Assembly: GCA_016758965.1 (NCBI GenBank)
Contig: JAEPRB010000118.1
Location: 1-64,000 of the forward strand
Source: Circinella minor
Lineage: Eukaryota > Mucoromycota > Mucoromycetes > Mucorales > Lichtheimiaceae
Length of the DNA stretch: 64,000 bases
Direction of reading: 5' to 3'
The notes under the pieces are model-generated. The model saw only the letters and a program-made list of their open reading frames with translations, did not search any database and was not told the origin of the DNA. Within the stretch, counting starts at the first letter, position 1. Each line of letters opens with the position of its first letter. The position numbers were made by a program, and so were the translations under genes. Below are positions 51,141 through 63,232 of the stretch, piece after piece.

Positions 51141-54100
51141 TTATATAAAAGCAAGAACTTGCATTGCCATATTGACAGGCCAATAACCAACACAAACATA
51201 TAAAAGTAGCCAAGAACCAACTACTTGATAATCTTCCATAATAAAAGATAATAAATCGGAAAGTGGAAGTTTTGTAATATGGGATGCTATGATAGCGAGA
51301 CAAGGGGGTGATAAAATTGTTAAAATGATCCATTGAAAGATCCGAACAGTCAATGTAGTACTTGACGATCGCATTAAAGTGTATGGTAGTACGATCAACA
51401 TCGCTGTCACTACAGCTAAACTAAAATTTAGGAGAGATACTGTGGATATCACCAGACCACTGAAAGCCAAACAAAACGATTTTAAAGTACGTCCATTGAG
51501 AGAAGAGGTTGCTGTATCATCTGTAGCGTGTTGTTGATGATGACGGTGGCTGGAGATTGTGCCTATCACTGTGATCAACGCAATACAGCATGACAAGGCA
51601 AATTGTACCACCAATCCCTTTTATATCCATATAAATAAATAAAAAAAAAAGGAGTGAGAAAATAAAAACTAAAAAAGGAGGAGATTGTATACATTATAAG
51701 CGTAAACATTATACATATATATTTTATATGTTGTAATATATATATATGTATATATTTTGGGGGTGGGCTAGAAACATAGTGTTATGCTGTCCTACCTCGC
51801 TGCCGTTTTTTGTATTACCCACTAGTGATCTTGTCTGCATAATGTAGAAAATCATAAATCCACTCAAATGTGTTATGATCATCACCGTAAGTGCAGAAGC
51901 GACATTTCTTGAGTTACTATGAATCGGGTGAGTCGATGATACCTCCTTTTCATTTTTATCTGCATTTGTTGGTTCAACATAATACAAAGCTAAAGAGTAT
52001 AAAAATACAATATAGGTTAAGAAGTGATATCATTCCATGTGGATGGGAACATAAATATATTATGTATCTCCATAATTATTGTGACAAATGGTATGGTATT
52101 AACAACAAGTAGAAAAAAAGGATATTTGAAACACCAAAGAACAGGCAAACAGAATAACTGGCGGCATATAATCACCAATGGACACATAACGATTCGGTTG
52201 AAGTAATAAATAAAAAAAGAATGATTGATGAAAATGTTCAAGAAGATTATTCAAACTTCTAAATGTTGATTCCAATAAACTATAATTATATAATATAACG
52301 TATGATTCATTATCAGTGTCATTGGATGCTATTAAAATGATGTTTGTTTTAAAGTTTTCTTCGTTTTTTTTGGGGGGAGGAAGAAGAAAAGAAAAATATA
52401 AAGTAGTAATGGTACGGAAGTTACGAAAGTTTGATTATGTACATGTGTGTGTGTACGTGCGCGTGTAGGTGTGTTATAAACACGGTCAAAATCATAAATA
52501 AGGGAATAAAAACTTACATTCCAATTTTGTGAAATCCAAATAAAGCATGAAGATTATCACTACCACGAACTCCATGAACTGTCACTGCATCAATTTTGTA
52601 TCTAAATTATCCAAATGCTTATTAGATCACCATGTAATAAATAATCTTATCATCCATTATTATTATTATTTCATGCCATTAATATTATAATCTACAATAT
52701 ACACCTTTTTTGTATTACCTCAAATAGAGCCCTGCATCACTCGATGGGTGTCCTAGCGCCTGGTATTGCATAGTGCGAAGCATATGAAGCAATGATTGAA
52801 CATAAGTTCCCCATGATTTATCATTATATGGACGGGCTGTATCATCATGAAGAGTAAGTGGTACTCTAGCAGTTCGAGTAGATACAGTGACAATCGTATT
52901 AATCAAATCCAAATTTGGTAATTGTCCATTGACTCCCTCTAATTACAATAGTTAATATATATCCATAATGCTATTAGTAAAAGCCTTTACTTTCAATTGT
53001 TTTTTTATTACTTTACCAAAGAAAATGCCTAAACTTTCGTAATCTTGAGTTCCGGGAAAGTCAAGGTTAACAACGGCTTGAATTGCACCTGATCGAGGCA
53101 TCACAAGAAACGAGTAATTGGGCTGTCCTGTTCCATGATACGCATCTACCCAAGATTGAGTACCTGCCATACCTTTATCCGTTACCAATAAAATGATGTC
53201 TTTTGACCAATATACATTTCCTGCATTTTGATTTATTTATTTTTTAGCAAACACCTTTTTTTATTCATGTCATTTAATGCACATATATATACGCTTATGC
53301 AAAAAAAAAAAGAAAAAGAACACGTGCGCTTACGTTTGAAAAGTTTTGCTAATGATAATAAAATGGCAATACCATTTGTATTATCTACATCATAAAAATA
53401 ATTAATCAAGATGAGTTGATAAATTTTGATAACAAAAATATATACTTACAATCACCGGTACGAGATTCCCAAGGCGCACTTAATATCAATGCTTCTTTCC
53501 CATCACTTCTTGGGGCTTTATAAACAGCAAATGTATTAACACCTATTCCATCCGATGTGTTAAAATTTTGTAAAGCTGAATCAAACCCAAAACTTCGAAA
53601 TTCATTAAGAATATATGTGGCTCGTCTATTATAAAAGTTTAAAAATAACCGCAAATTATATGTATGTCAGTTAGTGCACTTAAATTATTATTATTTTTAT
53701 AGCTTTCATTATTTCCTTTTTTTTGCTATAGTTACGTTTCGCTATCTTGACTTTCGTGCTCCTTCAATTGGTATCGATAATCTTCTGCTGTACGAATATC
53801 ATTATAATTAAAGTATACATTCACCTAAATATATTATTAGTTGATTTAATAATAAGAATTTAACCATATAATTAAGTGTTTCTTAGACTTTTCTCTCTTT
53901 CTCTCCCTTCTCTGCCCCCCCTCCCCCTAGCTTTTGTAGTTTTAAAATAGTAATCTATGTATTACCTGCCCAGGAAGTAAAGCATTTTCTGAAATGTAAG
54001 TCTTTTTATTAAATTCTTGGTAAGGTAGAATAAGAATCCAAGCGATGCCAATAAAGAACAACAGTATACTTTTTTATATATATATAAAAAAAAAAAGTCA

Positions 54101-54293
54101 TTTTCTCAATATATAAATATGTTGAATAAAAACCTCTCTCAAGATTTTATTAATCATCATTAGGGTATATTTTTTACCTTAATGAAACATTGTATTTCTT
54201 AATAATTCGAACAATCTTTTCTTTCCGTTCAGTATTGTATTGGGATGACGATCGTCGAGCTGCTAATTTGGCTCGAATCCACGTCCCTAGCAT
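51141..54293 (-). CDS. GAA1: GPI transamidase subunit GAA1
   Basis: About eleven exons join from ATG 54293 to the stop at 51141-51143, roughly 600 residues. The order fits Gaa1: a cytosolic basic start, a first membrane segment ([17 protein letters not shown]), then a large luminal M28-peptidase-like domain. That domain has [55 protein letters not shown] and [17 protein letters not shown]. The C-terminal part has [26 protein letters not shown] and six or seven membrane segments. In the ER, GAA1 helps recruit and bind GPI and substrate in the transamidase complex with GPI8, GPI16, GPI17 and GAB1. Family proteins keep the M28 fold but lack protease activity. The D/E-rich metal ligands were not assigned here. 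The last exon (51141 to about 51618) carries three or more membrane spans. Confidence 0.9.
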
Positions 54294-55187
54294 GATGAAA
54301 GGGTTGTCAGCAAAGGCCGATCGAAAAAGTGAAGTCGTCGTGTTACTTTTAACGACTATAATTAAAAGGCCGTAGCATAATCGTCAAAAAATGTTGCAAC
54401 TAATTTGTTGCCATGGTTACCAATACACTAAACTCTGAAACAAGCATATCTGGGCTCCAGGAAAGTGATATGTGTTATTTGAAATACATAGTAACGTTAT
54501 AACTACTTGCAACAATGCTTGTTTCTGTAATAAATAATACGTATTACCAAAATAAATACCAAGAGAAAATAATGATTTATTGAGCATTTCAGGACAACCA
54601 TTCATATTTAAAAATACTAATATGTTTACTTTTGCAACCCAACTTCCGGAAAGACGGTACCTTGCTTTTATAAATTGGAAAAGAAAGAAATTGCTAATTT
54701 GGTAGCTATTTATACATTATGGTATACAATAAATCAGATAATAAAAAGCTTATTTTTAACTGATACCAACCATAGAAAAAAAAACAATCGTTTACCAATC
54801 TATACACTCCTTAAAGCTCTAATACTATGCTTCAAAATTATAAAAAAAGAACCTTACAGAATTCTTATAACGAGTTGAATAGTAGCATGTGTACATTAAA
54901 AAATGATTCCTTTGTTGAAAACCACAGATTCTAGATACCAAAAAAAAAAGTATACAACATATGCATGAAGGAAAGGGTTTTGAAAGGGTAAGGAAAATAG
55001 ACGAGAAAGCATATACAGTGATTAAATGTGAAAAAGAAACAGGTTAAAAAATTATATGATGAGGAACAAAGAAGAACGACAAAGAAAAAGGAACATACAT
55101 TACAGTTGTAGTAAGAAAAAAAATAAGAGGGTAACAAAGGTTAAAAAATTAATAATAATAATAGTGAAAAAAAAGAATTAATTTTTT
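54294..55187. other. Intergenic region
   Basis: About 900 bp contain the promoter of GAA1 (left) and the 3' flank of the GATA gene (right). A + frame at 54675-54878 has no recognisable domain. AAG-rich DNA lies at 54950-55130. Confidence 0.45.
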
Positions 55188-58100
55188 TTATGACCAACTT
55201 TGAGAAGGAGTGTAATCATGATCCATGGCATGTACATCATCTATTGGAATCGCGGAAGAAGAAGTCGAAGAAATAGGTATGTTAGATGTTGGAGAAGCTG
55301 CTTGCGCTGCTGCTTGGGCTTGTTGTAGTAAAAGTAATCGTTGTAGTTGATCGGGTGATAAAGATGCCAATGATATAGAGTCACCACTAAAAGAACGAGG
55401 CGATTCTCCACCACCCATCATTCCCATCCATGATAAATTAGGGGCACTACCTACTGTAGGAAGAACGCCAGGCGCTGGCGGATGCTGTGGTGGTCGTTGA
55501 CTATTTGGTAAAATATTTCGTGGTTGTTGTTGTTGTTGTGGTAATAACATTTGTCGAAAACCATCACCGGCTGACATGGATTGATTAGGCATCGACCCTG
55601 AAATGTTAATAGCTGATGATTGCTGTTGTTGTTGCTGTCGTTGCTGTTGCTGTTTATCCTGTTGTTGACCATTATTCTTTTTACTATCATTACTTAAAGA
55701 ATGCCGTCGTTGACGTTTGGTAGTACCAATACGTTGTGTTGCAAAAACAATTGGTCGATTATTCGGTGGAATACCAACGCCTGGAGCACTGTTAATGCCT
55801 GCTGGTAAAACAGCCATTTTACTACTACTGTTTGGAGCAATATTAATCATCCCTGTACCACTCGAACGCTTCCCAATTACACCCATAGTTGATCCCTGAG
55901 CTGCTGCTGCTGCTGCTGTCACTGTCATGCCACCTCCACTTTGACTACCTGAAGGGCTTGTTTGAAGGAAAGAGGTCTTGCCTTTATTCACGCCAGCGCT
56001 ATTTCCACTCACACTACCTCGACCCTCATTACCAACTGCATTACCACCTCGACCATGCGTATTCGCTGTTCCACTACGATTACGCTTCTTAATAACATCC
56101 GTTTTGAGGCTCAAAGGTCGAACCACGCCATGAAGTTTCAAGAACAATCCACAGGCGTTACACAATGGTTGACCAGAACTGTCCCGTCGCCAAAGTGGTG
56201 TTGTTGAAGTACTACAATTGGTACACTTTGTAGGTGCCCCTTCCTTTTTTGATGCATCGTCTGATTTTTTACTACTACTCGATGACTTCGTTGCAATAGC
56301 AAATTTGGGCGAATTTGATTTGATGGGTGTTTGCGGAACATCATTGGAAGATGCTGGTGGTGTTTGTGGCAATAATGCTGGTGGAGAGTGTATTGTATGA
56401 TGCTGTGGCGCTATAGAATAAATTGATTTTAACGTTACTATCAATAATTTTTTCCATTTCACTCTCTTACACATATAACCCCCAACACTCCTTTGTGTGT
56501 ATGTGTGTGTGTGTGTGTGTTATATTAAAAGATATAATACATTAATCTGCACCCCCAAATATCCAGGTATATACCATCCATCACTATGAAACAGATCAAA
56601 ATAAATAAATAAATTTAAAAAAATTTAAAAAAATTACCAGATGTTGCCATTCCGAATGATATACTGCTCCTACTACTGTTACTACTACTATCGTTCCCAG
56701 ATACAATTTGGGCTGGATCAATGTGTGACAAAGATCCATCAACTTGGTTCACCATCAGTGATGATAGCATATTCCCATCAAACGACGCACTTGTAGCAGG
56801 TGGGGTACCTGCCATTGCTGGATTACCTGCTCCACCTCCGGCGTAGTACATTGAGAATAATTCTTCAAAGCTCATTGCTCCCGGATTATTGACCTGTGGC
56901 ACACTAAGACGCGGACTAAATGATGATGTTGACGGTGGTGTTCCAGCTACTATATCTGATGAAGACGAATTCACATAAAATGACGATGACCGCGCCTGCG
57001 TGGCTGTCGACGTTGCTGTTGAACTCATGTGTTGCGTAAGCGCATTGCCATTATTAGTACTTCGACCATGAGCTGGTATATATGGGTTATAGTTTGGTAG
57101 TGAATGGCTAAGGAATGCTCCCGTAGAATCAACTGATCCAGCAGTAAATGGTGAAGACATGGAAAGTGGAGAAGCAGGTTCGCGGTGACTCGAAGCACTA
57201 TCTTCCATATCGGAATCAACTGGCATATCGACCGGAATTGTAATGCTATTGGAGCTATTGACTTGAGGGAAATAAGAGCTGCTTGATTCTGCAACCTACA
57301 GATAATAAATATGTATAGTGTGTATAAGCCTCAGTTGAATTCAAAAAAAAAAAAATGGCCCGTTCTTTTTTACTTTTTATCACATACGTTATTTCTCTCT
57401 ATCTATCTATCTATATATTTTCTCATTGCTATCTGCAATAACCCACAAAGAAAGTAAAAAAGGTAGGGGGACTCCAAAGAAACGGGGGTTATATAATAAG
57501 AGAAAAGGAAGGAGGCTAAATACAAAAAAAAAACAAATAAGCAGCATAAACTTACACTTTGTTCTACAACGTGTGGAGACGCGATTGAAGGGGAAGAAGG
57601 GGTTGCTGCGCATGACGATGATGATGTCGTGGCACGAGCTGAACCATATACAAAGACACTTTTATTAAGAGGATTTGATGGTTGTCTGTTTTGTCGAGGT
57701 GTTGTGGTGCCTAAACTACCAACTGATTTTTGAAAAGGAGGCCCACCGCTAAAAAAATCGATTGTATATGGTGGTGCAGACGACGACAGCAGTTCAGTAG
57801 TATCATCTGGTGCAGGTGGGGAGGTAGCGGTCGTCTCCGCACCCGGAGTATTCTTTACATCTGAATCGACAAACATTTTGCTATCTTCGTAATTATCACT
57901 ATTATCATTATCATCAATATTATTATTATCTGCCTTCTCTGGTGAAGGTGTAGAAGGTGTTGATGATTTTGATTTATTTTTATGTAGCGTCATGGCCATC
58001 ATGCGCCAAGTTAAATTCTCCATGCGTGAGGCATTGGGAAGAGTATCTTTTGCTTTTGTATATAATCGCCACACTTGTGTCGCCAATGGATCTTGCTTAC

Positions 58101-58335
58101 TTTGCCCTTCGCCACTTCCATCATCAGAAGCATCACTACTGTTAGTGATATCGTCTTCAGTCATTGTTCCTTTAGGTTTTCTGGGTGGAAATAATGAGTC
58201 TTCTAATAAAGAAGCCGCTACTCCAGAAGGTGTTGAAGGTGATAAAGCTGCATTTTTTAAATCTTTTTCCGAAGGCGGTGGTCGTTCGATATTTTGAAGG
58301 TGTAAGCTAGGCCGCTTTTTCTCTGTACGATCCAT
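55188..58335 (-). CDS. AreA/Nit2/Gaf1-like GATA transcription factor
   Basis: Three exons join from ATG 58335: exon 1 to about 57560, exon 2 about 57294-56639, exon 3 about 56411-55188, near 880 residues. Residues about 80-120 carry the DUF1752 signature of AreA/Nit2 regulators, [20 protein letters not shown] followed by [14 protein letters not shown]. Near residue 525 is one GATA finger: [14 protein letters not shown], then [19 protein letters not shown], spacing C-x2-C-x17-C-x2-C, with the basic tail [10 protein letters not shown]. The pair is diagnostic for the positive regulator of nitrogen catabolite genes, which binds GATA sites when preferred nitrogen is lacking. The rest is disordered (S, T, P) with Q and A tracts near the end. 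The extreme C-terminus of AreA that contacts NmrA was not seen; it ends DYTPSQSWS. Confidence 0.9.
56502..56521. repeat. (GT)n microsatellite in intron 2 of the GATA gene
   Basis: A run of about ten GT units lies in the second intron of the GATA factor gene. Confidence 0.8.
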
Positions 58336-60200
58336 CGTGCATTGCTTTTGTTTTTGAATGTTAGGAATGGTTGAAGCTAAATTATAAAGTAATAATAAAA
58401 AAAAAAAAACAGAAACAAAAAAAAAAAGTGAAAAAAATAGGGCCTTATTCCCTGTTTAGGTGATTGAAAAGGTAAAGTTGCCTGAAGTAAAGACTGGCAC
58501 GAATCAAATTAATGCGGAGTTTTACAGTTTTGTAGTCCCAAATTCCCGGTCATGTGATACAACTGCATCATTAGGATATTAATATTTTTTTTATTTCTAT
58601 AATGACATAAGCTAGTTTTTTTAGGTATTCTTTCTCTTTTTTTTTTTCACTCGCTTGCATTGAATATAAATTTTTGCATTCAGTCATACACCTAGAATAT
58701 GATATTTGTAACCAGGGCAACACTCTAATAAATCATAGCTATCTATCATAGCAACGTATATGCAGCAATTCAATAAGCGAACAAAGAAAAAGAGAGGGGC
58801 TCAATAGAAAGATGTGTCGCACTAACTGGGCTTCATTCCTGGGGAATAATGTTATCTCAAAGAAATCTACAACTGTTATTTAATCGATTACGATCTGCTG
58901 AGAAAACTGAGAAATATTTGTCAAGTGGGTACAAATAACGACTACACACACAGGTAACAAATAATCATGACAGTTTGGTAAAAGTATAAATCATGGAAAT
59001 TGTACCCTTGCGTCAGAAACATATAGTTTATTCGTGGGAAACTTTGGTGATCCGTCCAGTTGACCCGTTTTTTTATTTTTCTTATATAATACAAATATTT
59101 TTCTGAACAATTAAACAAAAACGAAATCCTCTCCCAATAGTGTTTTGAACATAACTTTAACACCCCCTTCTTTTTCTTGTGTTCTCCCCCGCGTTCTCTT
59201 TTTCTTTTGATCCTTTTTGTCTCATCCGTTTTGTTTATAATGATGCTATTTGCTTTTTGATTTTGTTTTGTTCCCCCAAAACTGTAAACCAACTCTTTTT
59301 TTTCTTTCCCTCCTTTTTTGTTTGTCCTTTCCAATCGGCGAAATAACCTTATTTAGGGAAATGGATTTGTTGATGATTTTCCGTAAGCTCCGCACTTTGA
59401 ATTATGATGAATTCTTAACGGGGTAATTAGTTTCATAAAGCAGAATAATATAAACAAAGTTACAATAAATTGGCATATAATAATAATCTGCTTTTTAGAA
59501 AAGTTTCTGTACTTATGCAGAAAATAATAAGAATAAGAAATAATTATCTGGAATTAATAGAAAACAATTGTGTCTATGAGTAATTTGCGTCGGAGTACCT
59601 TTACTATTATAGTAGAAGTCAACCGGGTGATATCGTGATCATCATGGTTGATGTTATTCCCACTTTTGAAAACCATGCTCATATGCATAGTGATGCCATT
59701 TTTTTTTTTAAAAAAAAGGCCAACAATAAGAACAACAACGAAAAGACAAGCTTAAGTCTTGAAGTTGTTCAATAGTTTTTTTTCTTTATGCAGTATTGTT
59801 TACTAGAATACATTAATAAATAAACGATATTATAGTCACATTTTGTTATGGATATTATGTGTATATACATATAAGACGGGGATCTACAGAAAAAAAAAAG
59901 TTTAACGCTGACGAAAGCTCGTACTACCCTGAAGATTTAGCGGATAATAAGTGAACAATTGCATGAATAAGAAGAAATTCAAATACTTCTACTTTTTTTT
60001 TTTGCACGTTACCTTTTACTGACATGTGTTGACACCGATCATGACTTTTGATTGGTGACACGATCTTTTTCATTTGCTTAAAAAAGTTTAGGCGAAAAAG
60101 ACAGACAATTAATGGTATTTCAGGGTCAGATTTTTTTTTGGAAGAGGTTCATCCGTTATGGTGATTTTCAGAAGCGGGGACTTCTTGAACTTGGCTCGGT
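58336..60200. other. AT-rich intergenic region upstream of the GATA gene
   Basis: The left 300 bp should hold the GATA gene promoter. Further right there are AAG/T-rich tracts and a TTTTTTTTTTAAAAAAAA junction at about 59700-59718. A minus frame at 58942-59334 is basic and low-complexity, with no domain. The patch at about 60160-60290 (CCCTCCGCCCCTCAAAGTCC region) is GC-richer and may be transposon-derived, but it matched none of the terminal repeats found nearby. Confidence 0.45.
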
Positions 60201-60299
60201 ATTTTTTTAAAACATTCAGAGGTACCACTTATAATGCCCTCCGCCCCTCAAAGTCCGCCTAATGTTCAAGTCCAATTTTCACTTTTTGGTAATTACAAA

Positions 60300-61376
60300 A
60301 ATTCACTTCGGCTCACATTGAATGCTCATTTTTGTAAGGTCGATCTTACCTCAAAGTTTATTTAAAGTGATTTTTTATGAAGGCATTTCTTAAAATCGTT
60401 AACAGAGTGCTGAGCACTGTTATACAGAGTTTTTCTGCTAATGTTTTCGCTAGCTTCGATAATTCTAATTTTTTCAAGTCCTCGGATTCCTCAAACATAC
60501 CTCGCCTAACTTCACCTTCAAGGATTGACCAAAAAATTTTTTCAGGATTAAGTTCAGGAGAGTACGAAGGAATATATATAGCTCTGTCACTTCTAGATTC
60601 AATCAATTTTAGTTATATCCTGTGAAGTATGAATCGATGCATTATCCACTATTCACCTTTTTCAAAAAGCATTCTTACATTTACGGATGGGTCACTTTAT
60701 TAAAAGATCTCACACAAATCTTTTGTGCAGAAGGATGTTATTCCATTCAAACGTATTTATAATTCTGATACAAAGTATCAGCAAAAGCTTTGCAAATCGT
60801 GTAAATAGGTATCATTATAGGTTTCAGTAATTTTAGATGTTGGTGTTTCTTAAGGATTGACAAGATCATTAAAGGCTTGAAAGAGACGACCACAGTATTA
60901 TTGGTGTTCAAACAGACAATCAAAATCACGTCCCGAGTTTCATTTCAAAGAGAAAGTCGTCCAATGTAAAATGTTTTTGCTAAAATATAAATATTGTTGA
61001 AATTCCATTGAATGTAATAGCAACTATTGAATTGAATTTTCCTAACACTGTTTTTAAGATCGAGTCTGTAGTCGATTTAGCCTACTATTGGCAGTAACTT
61101 CCATGACAGCGATTTATTATGCGAACTAGAATTCACTTGCAAAATACCCCTTTTTTTAGCAACACTATTTTTTTATGACCCACACGATACAAGCAGCTGT
61201 GGCAATATAAGTTGCATTTTAAGAAGCTCAAGCTTTAATAGTTGTAAGGCTTTTGCTCAAAATAATCCATGAAACTGCTTGCGCAACGTTTTTATTAATA
61301 CAATAATTTTCAATGCAATAAAATAAAAAACACGATACAGGTCGTAAAGTCGGAAAGTCGGAAAATGCCAACAATG
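60300..61376 (-). mobile_element. Degraded Tc1/mariner-type transposon
   Basis: A TIR-like end lies at 61346-61376: read on the minus strand it gives CATTGTTGGCATTTTCCGAC and then TTTCCGACTT. That is nearly the same as the MITE end at 62444 (CAGTGTTGGCAGTTTCCGAC, then the same TTTCCGACTT). From there the minus strand leads into a decayed DDE transposase (60358-60700). The distal TIR was not found, so the left boundary is approximate. I infer that this is a truncated autonomous relative of the MITE. Confidence 0.55.
60358..60660 (-). pseudogene. Frameshifted Tc1/mariner (IS630-like) DDE transposase fragment
   Basis: Two diagnostic blocks are on the minus strand. The first (about 60649-60610) reads DNASIHTSQDITK, the motif holding the second catalytic Asp. 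The second begins near 60606: RSDRAIYIPSYSPELNPEKI followed by FWSILEGEVRRGMFEE, the Y-S-P-x-L-N-P-x-E block of the third catalytic residue. The blocks are in different frames, so a single-base shift near 60605 breaks the protein. In the second block the residue order is NPEKIFW rather than the usual NPIExFW, so the catalytic Glu appears displaced. The N-terminal part with helix-turn-helix and first Asp is not recognisable up to about 61000. Inactive relic; no product expected. Confidence 0.85.
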
Positions 61377-61393
61377 GTTTTCACTGCCTCATT

Positions 61394-61424
61394 CACTTTA
61401 GCCGTGCCACTTTAGCGGGTGTTT
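61394..61424 (-). repeat. Diverged tandem subterminal repeat (CGGCTAAAGTG units)
   Basis: Read on the minus strand, two related units follow each other (CCGCTAAAGTG then GCACGGCTAAAGTG), and then AATGAGGCAGTGAAAA. The same arrangement occurs on the + strand at 63108-63155 (GCACGGCCAAGGTG twice, then AATGAGGCAATAAAAA). The two blocks face away from each other, so they look like ends of two separate elements of one family. Confidence 0.6.
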
Positions 61425-61656
61425 CCATGGCTTTATTTTTCGTCTACTCAATTTCCAAATAGTGTTCCATGTACGCGCAGAGTTCCTCCAGCTCATCTTT
61501 TAAGATAGATACACTCGCACAAGTGCCATTCTTCACAAGATCAATTATTCCATAATACAGTAAGCTAGATAAATCTCTTAGTATGTCGAAGAGCCCAATA
61601 AAATAAATAAGATAAAAACTCACTCTTGACAATGCACTTCATTAATGTACAGTAGC

Positions 61657-62429
61657 AATTTCTCTGTATTCTTTAATTTTGGGCCCGGATACCATGTATA
61701 AGGCAGATAAAATTAATTGTTCCCAATTAGGAGATGCCCCAGTAGCGAAGCGAAAGGAAGATTATCCTATTGTAAAATGACAATTATATTTTATATATAG
61801 ATAGAAACTTATAACTTTTGAAAAGAATGATAATAGCACGCTATTTGTTATACGTACTGAATATGTTCGAGCATTTTTCTGTCTCTACAATCGATTTTGC
61901 TTTCTTGTTGTTCCCTTTACACTCAATGGTGCCACAAATAGTACATGATTTTAATTCTTTTTACAGATGCCTTTAAGGAAATTATTATTGCTGCTGCTAT
62001 CTGTATATATTTGTAGTGCTATAATAGAATTTAGATCTGTTAACACTAAATTATGTTGCAACTACAGTTAACACTTTTGAAGACATACTTATCACTTCAA
62101 ATAAACTCGATTCCATAGCGCTGGATTCAATGGCAATAGTTCAACTAATGGTAGATTCCTTATTAATGGTTCGGTTTGTCGACAATGTTCTTGGAATCAT
62201 TAACATCAATAGAATTTTCATCTCCACACACGCAATCCTGAATTATCCATTAGATAATGCTTTTGTTCCATTAGATTTTCTTCCCGACATTAGGATTTCT
62301 TTCTTCTGTTTTTTCTTTCACGCCTATTATGTTCATTACAGTTATATTCCATTGTGACACTATTGATGCAGTTCATGACAACAATAACTTTTTTTAATAT
62401 TGACGCTAAAAAAATAATGTATGAACTTT
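61657..62429 (+). repeat. Left arm of a long near-perfect inverted repeat
   Basis: Each position x in this arm pairs with 125657 minus x in the right arm. The frame 62130-62357 (+) is repeated residue for residue at 63300-63527 (-). I compared the outer 700 bp by eye and saw no indel. Near the inner end there is one T/A change at 62394 and five extra A at about 62410-62415, and identity stops at 62429. The left outer limit is unknown because the partner arm runs out of the window. Confidence 0.9.
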
Positions 62430-62443
62430 CTTCTCATAAAATA

Positions 62444-63092
62444 CAGTGTTGGCAGTTTCCGACTTTCCGACTTTCCACAGTCGGAAACTGGCGGAAATGT
62501 ATAACATTATAGGGTTGGCATCAGTAGACATAAATATGATACATCATATTAAATAAAAGTGATTTGGTCTATTTAATGTATTATATCTGTTACTATTATT
62601 ATGATAGCGTTATAATATATGGTCCACAACAGGAACTATGGAAATATATAGTATAATAGCGCAGAAATGACAATAATGTTTTTTTTAAAAACACTGGTTT
62701 TGCATTGATATATAGATGCTGCGCAAGCAAATAATAGCTTCAACATAAATATTGTGCGTTGTTCAGTATATTGGCTTCACAGGTTAAATCCCGACATCGA
62801 CTGTCAATGCACAAGAGCTAAATATATCAGTTACCTGATCTATTCAGAGGAGTAGGATTTTTATGTAGACAAACCTAGACTTTAGAGATAACAACGAGGC
62901 TCACTCAGCAAAAGTAAAATAGACATTCGAATATATTTTTTCATAACTTAAATATAAATATATACTCTCACTCTATCTCTCTTTTTTATTATTATTTTAA
63001 TGAAACTTTTCATTTCATATTTCCATAAACATATTGATTGAATGAAAAAAGGTTTCCGCCATAGGCTTCCACCAGTCGGAAACCCAACACTG
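62444..63092 (+). mobile_element. Complete 649-bp Tc1/mariner-type MITE
   Basis: The element starts CAGTGTTGGCAGTTTCCGAC and ends with the inverted GTCGGAAACCCAACACTG, and both ends abut TA (62442-62443 and 63093-63094), the target duplication of Tc1/mariner elements. It has no coding capacity. Subterminal TTTCCGAC/GTCGGAAA repeats occur at both ends. A degraded second copy is at 5548-6220, in the same orientation. It sits in the spacer between the two arms of the long inverted repeat. Confidence 0.88.
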
Positions 63093-63107
63093 TATTTTAA
63101 TAAAATA

Positions 63108-63137
63108 GGCACGGCCAAGGTGGGCACGGCCAAGGTG
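63108..63137 (+). repeat. Two perfect 15-bp tandem units GGCACGGCCAAGGTG
   Basis: Units at 63108-63122 and 63123-63137 are identical. They lie just outside the right arm of the inverted repeat and resemble the diverged pair on the minus strand at 61394-61424. This is probably the end of a transposon that continues to the right. Confidence 0.75.
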
Positions 63138-63232
63138 AATGAGGCAATAAAAAAAGACTATGAGGTTTGGATTTAGCCAATCAATTTTGACTATGGCATC
63201 TTGCTGAGACTTAATCAGGTAGCATAAAGCGT

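Noticed and set aside
62130..62357. 75-residue frame repeated at 63300-63527
   Set aside because: It is duplicated only because it lies in the inverted repeat; its sequence has no domain and the opposite strand looks more protein-like.
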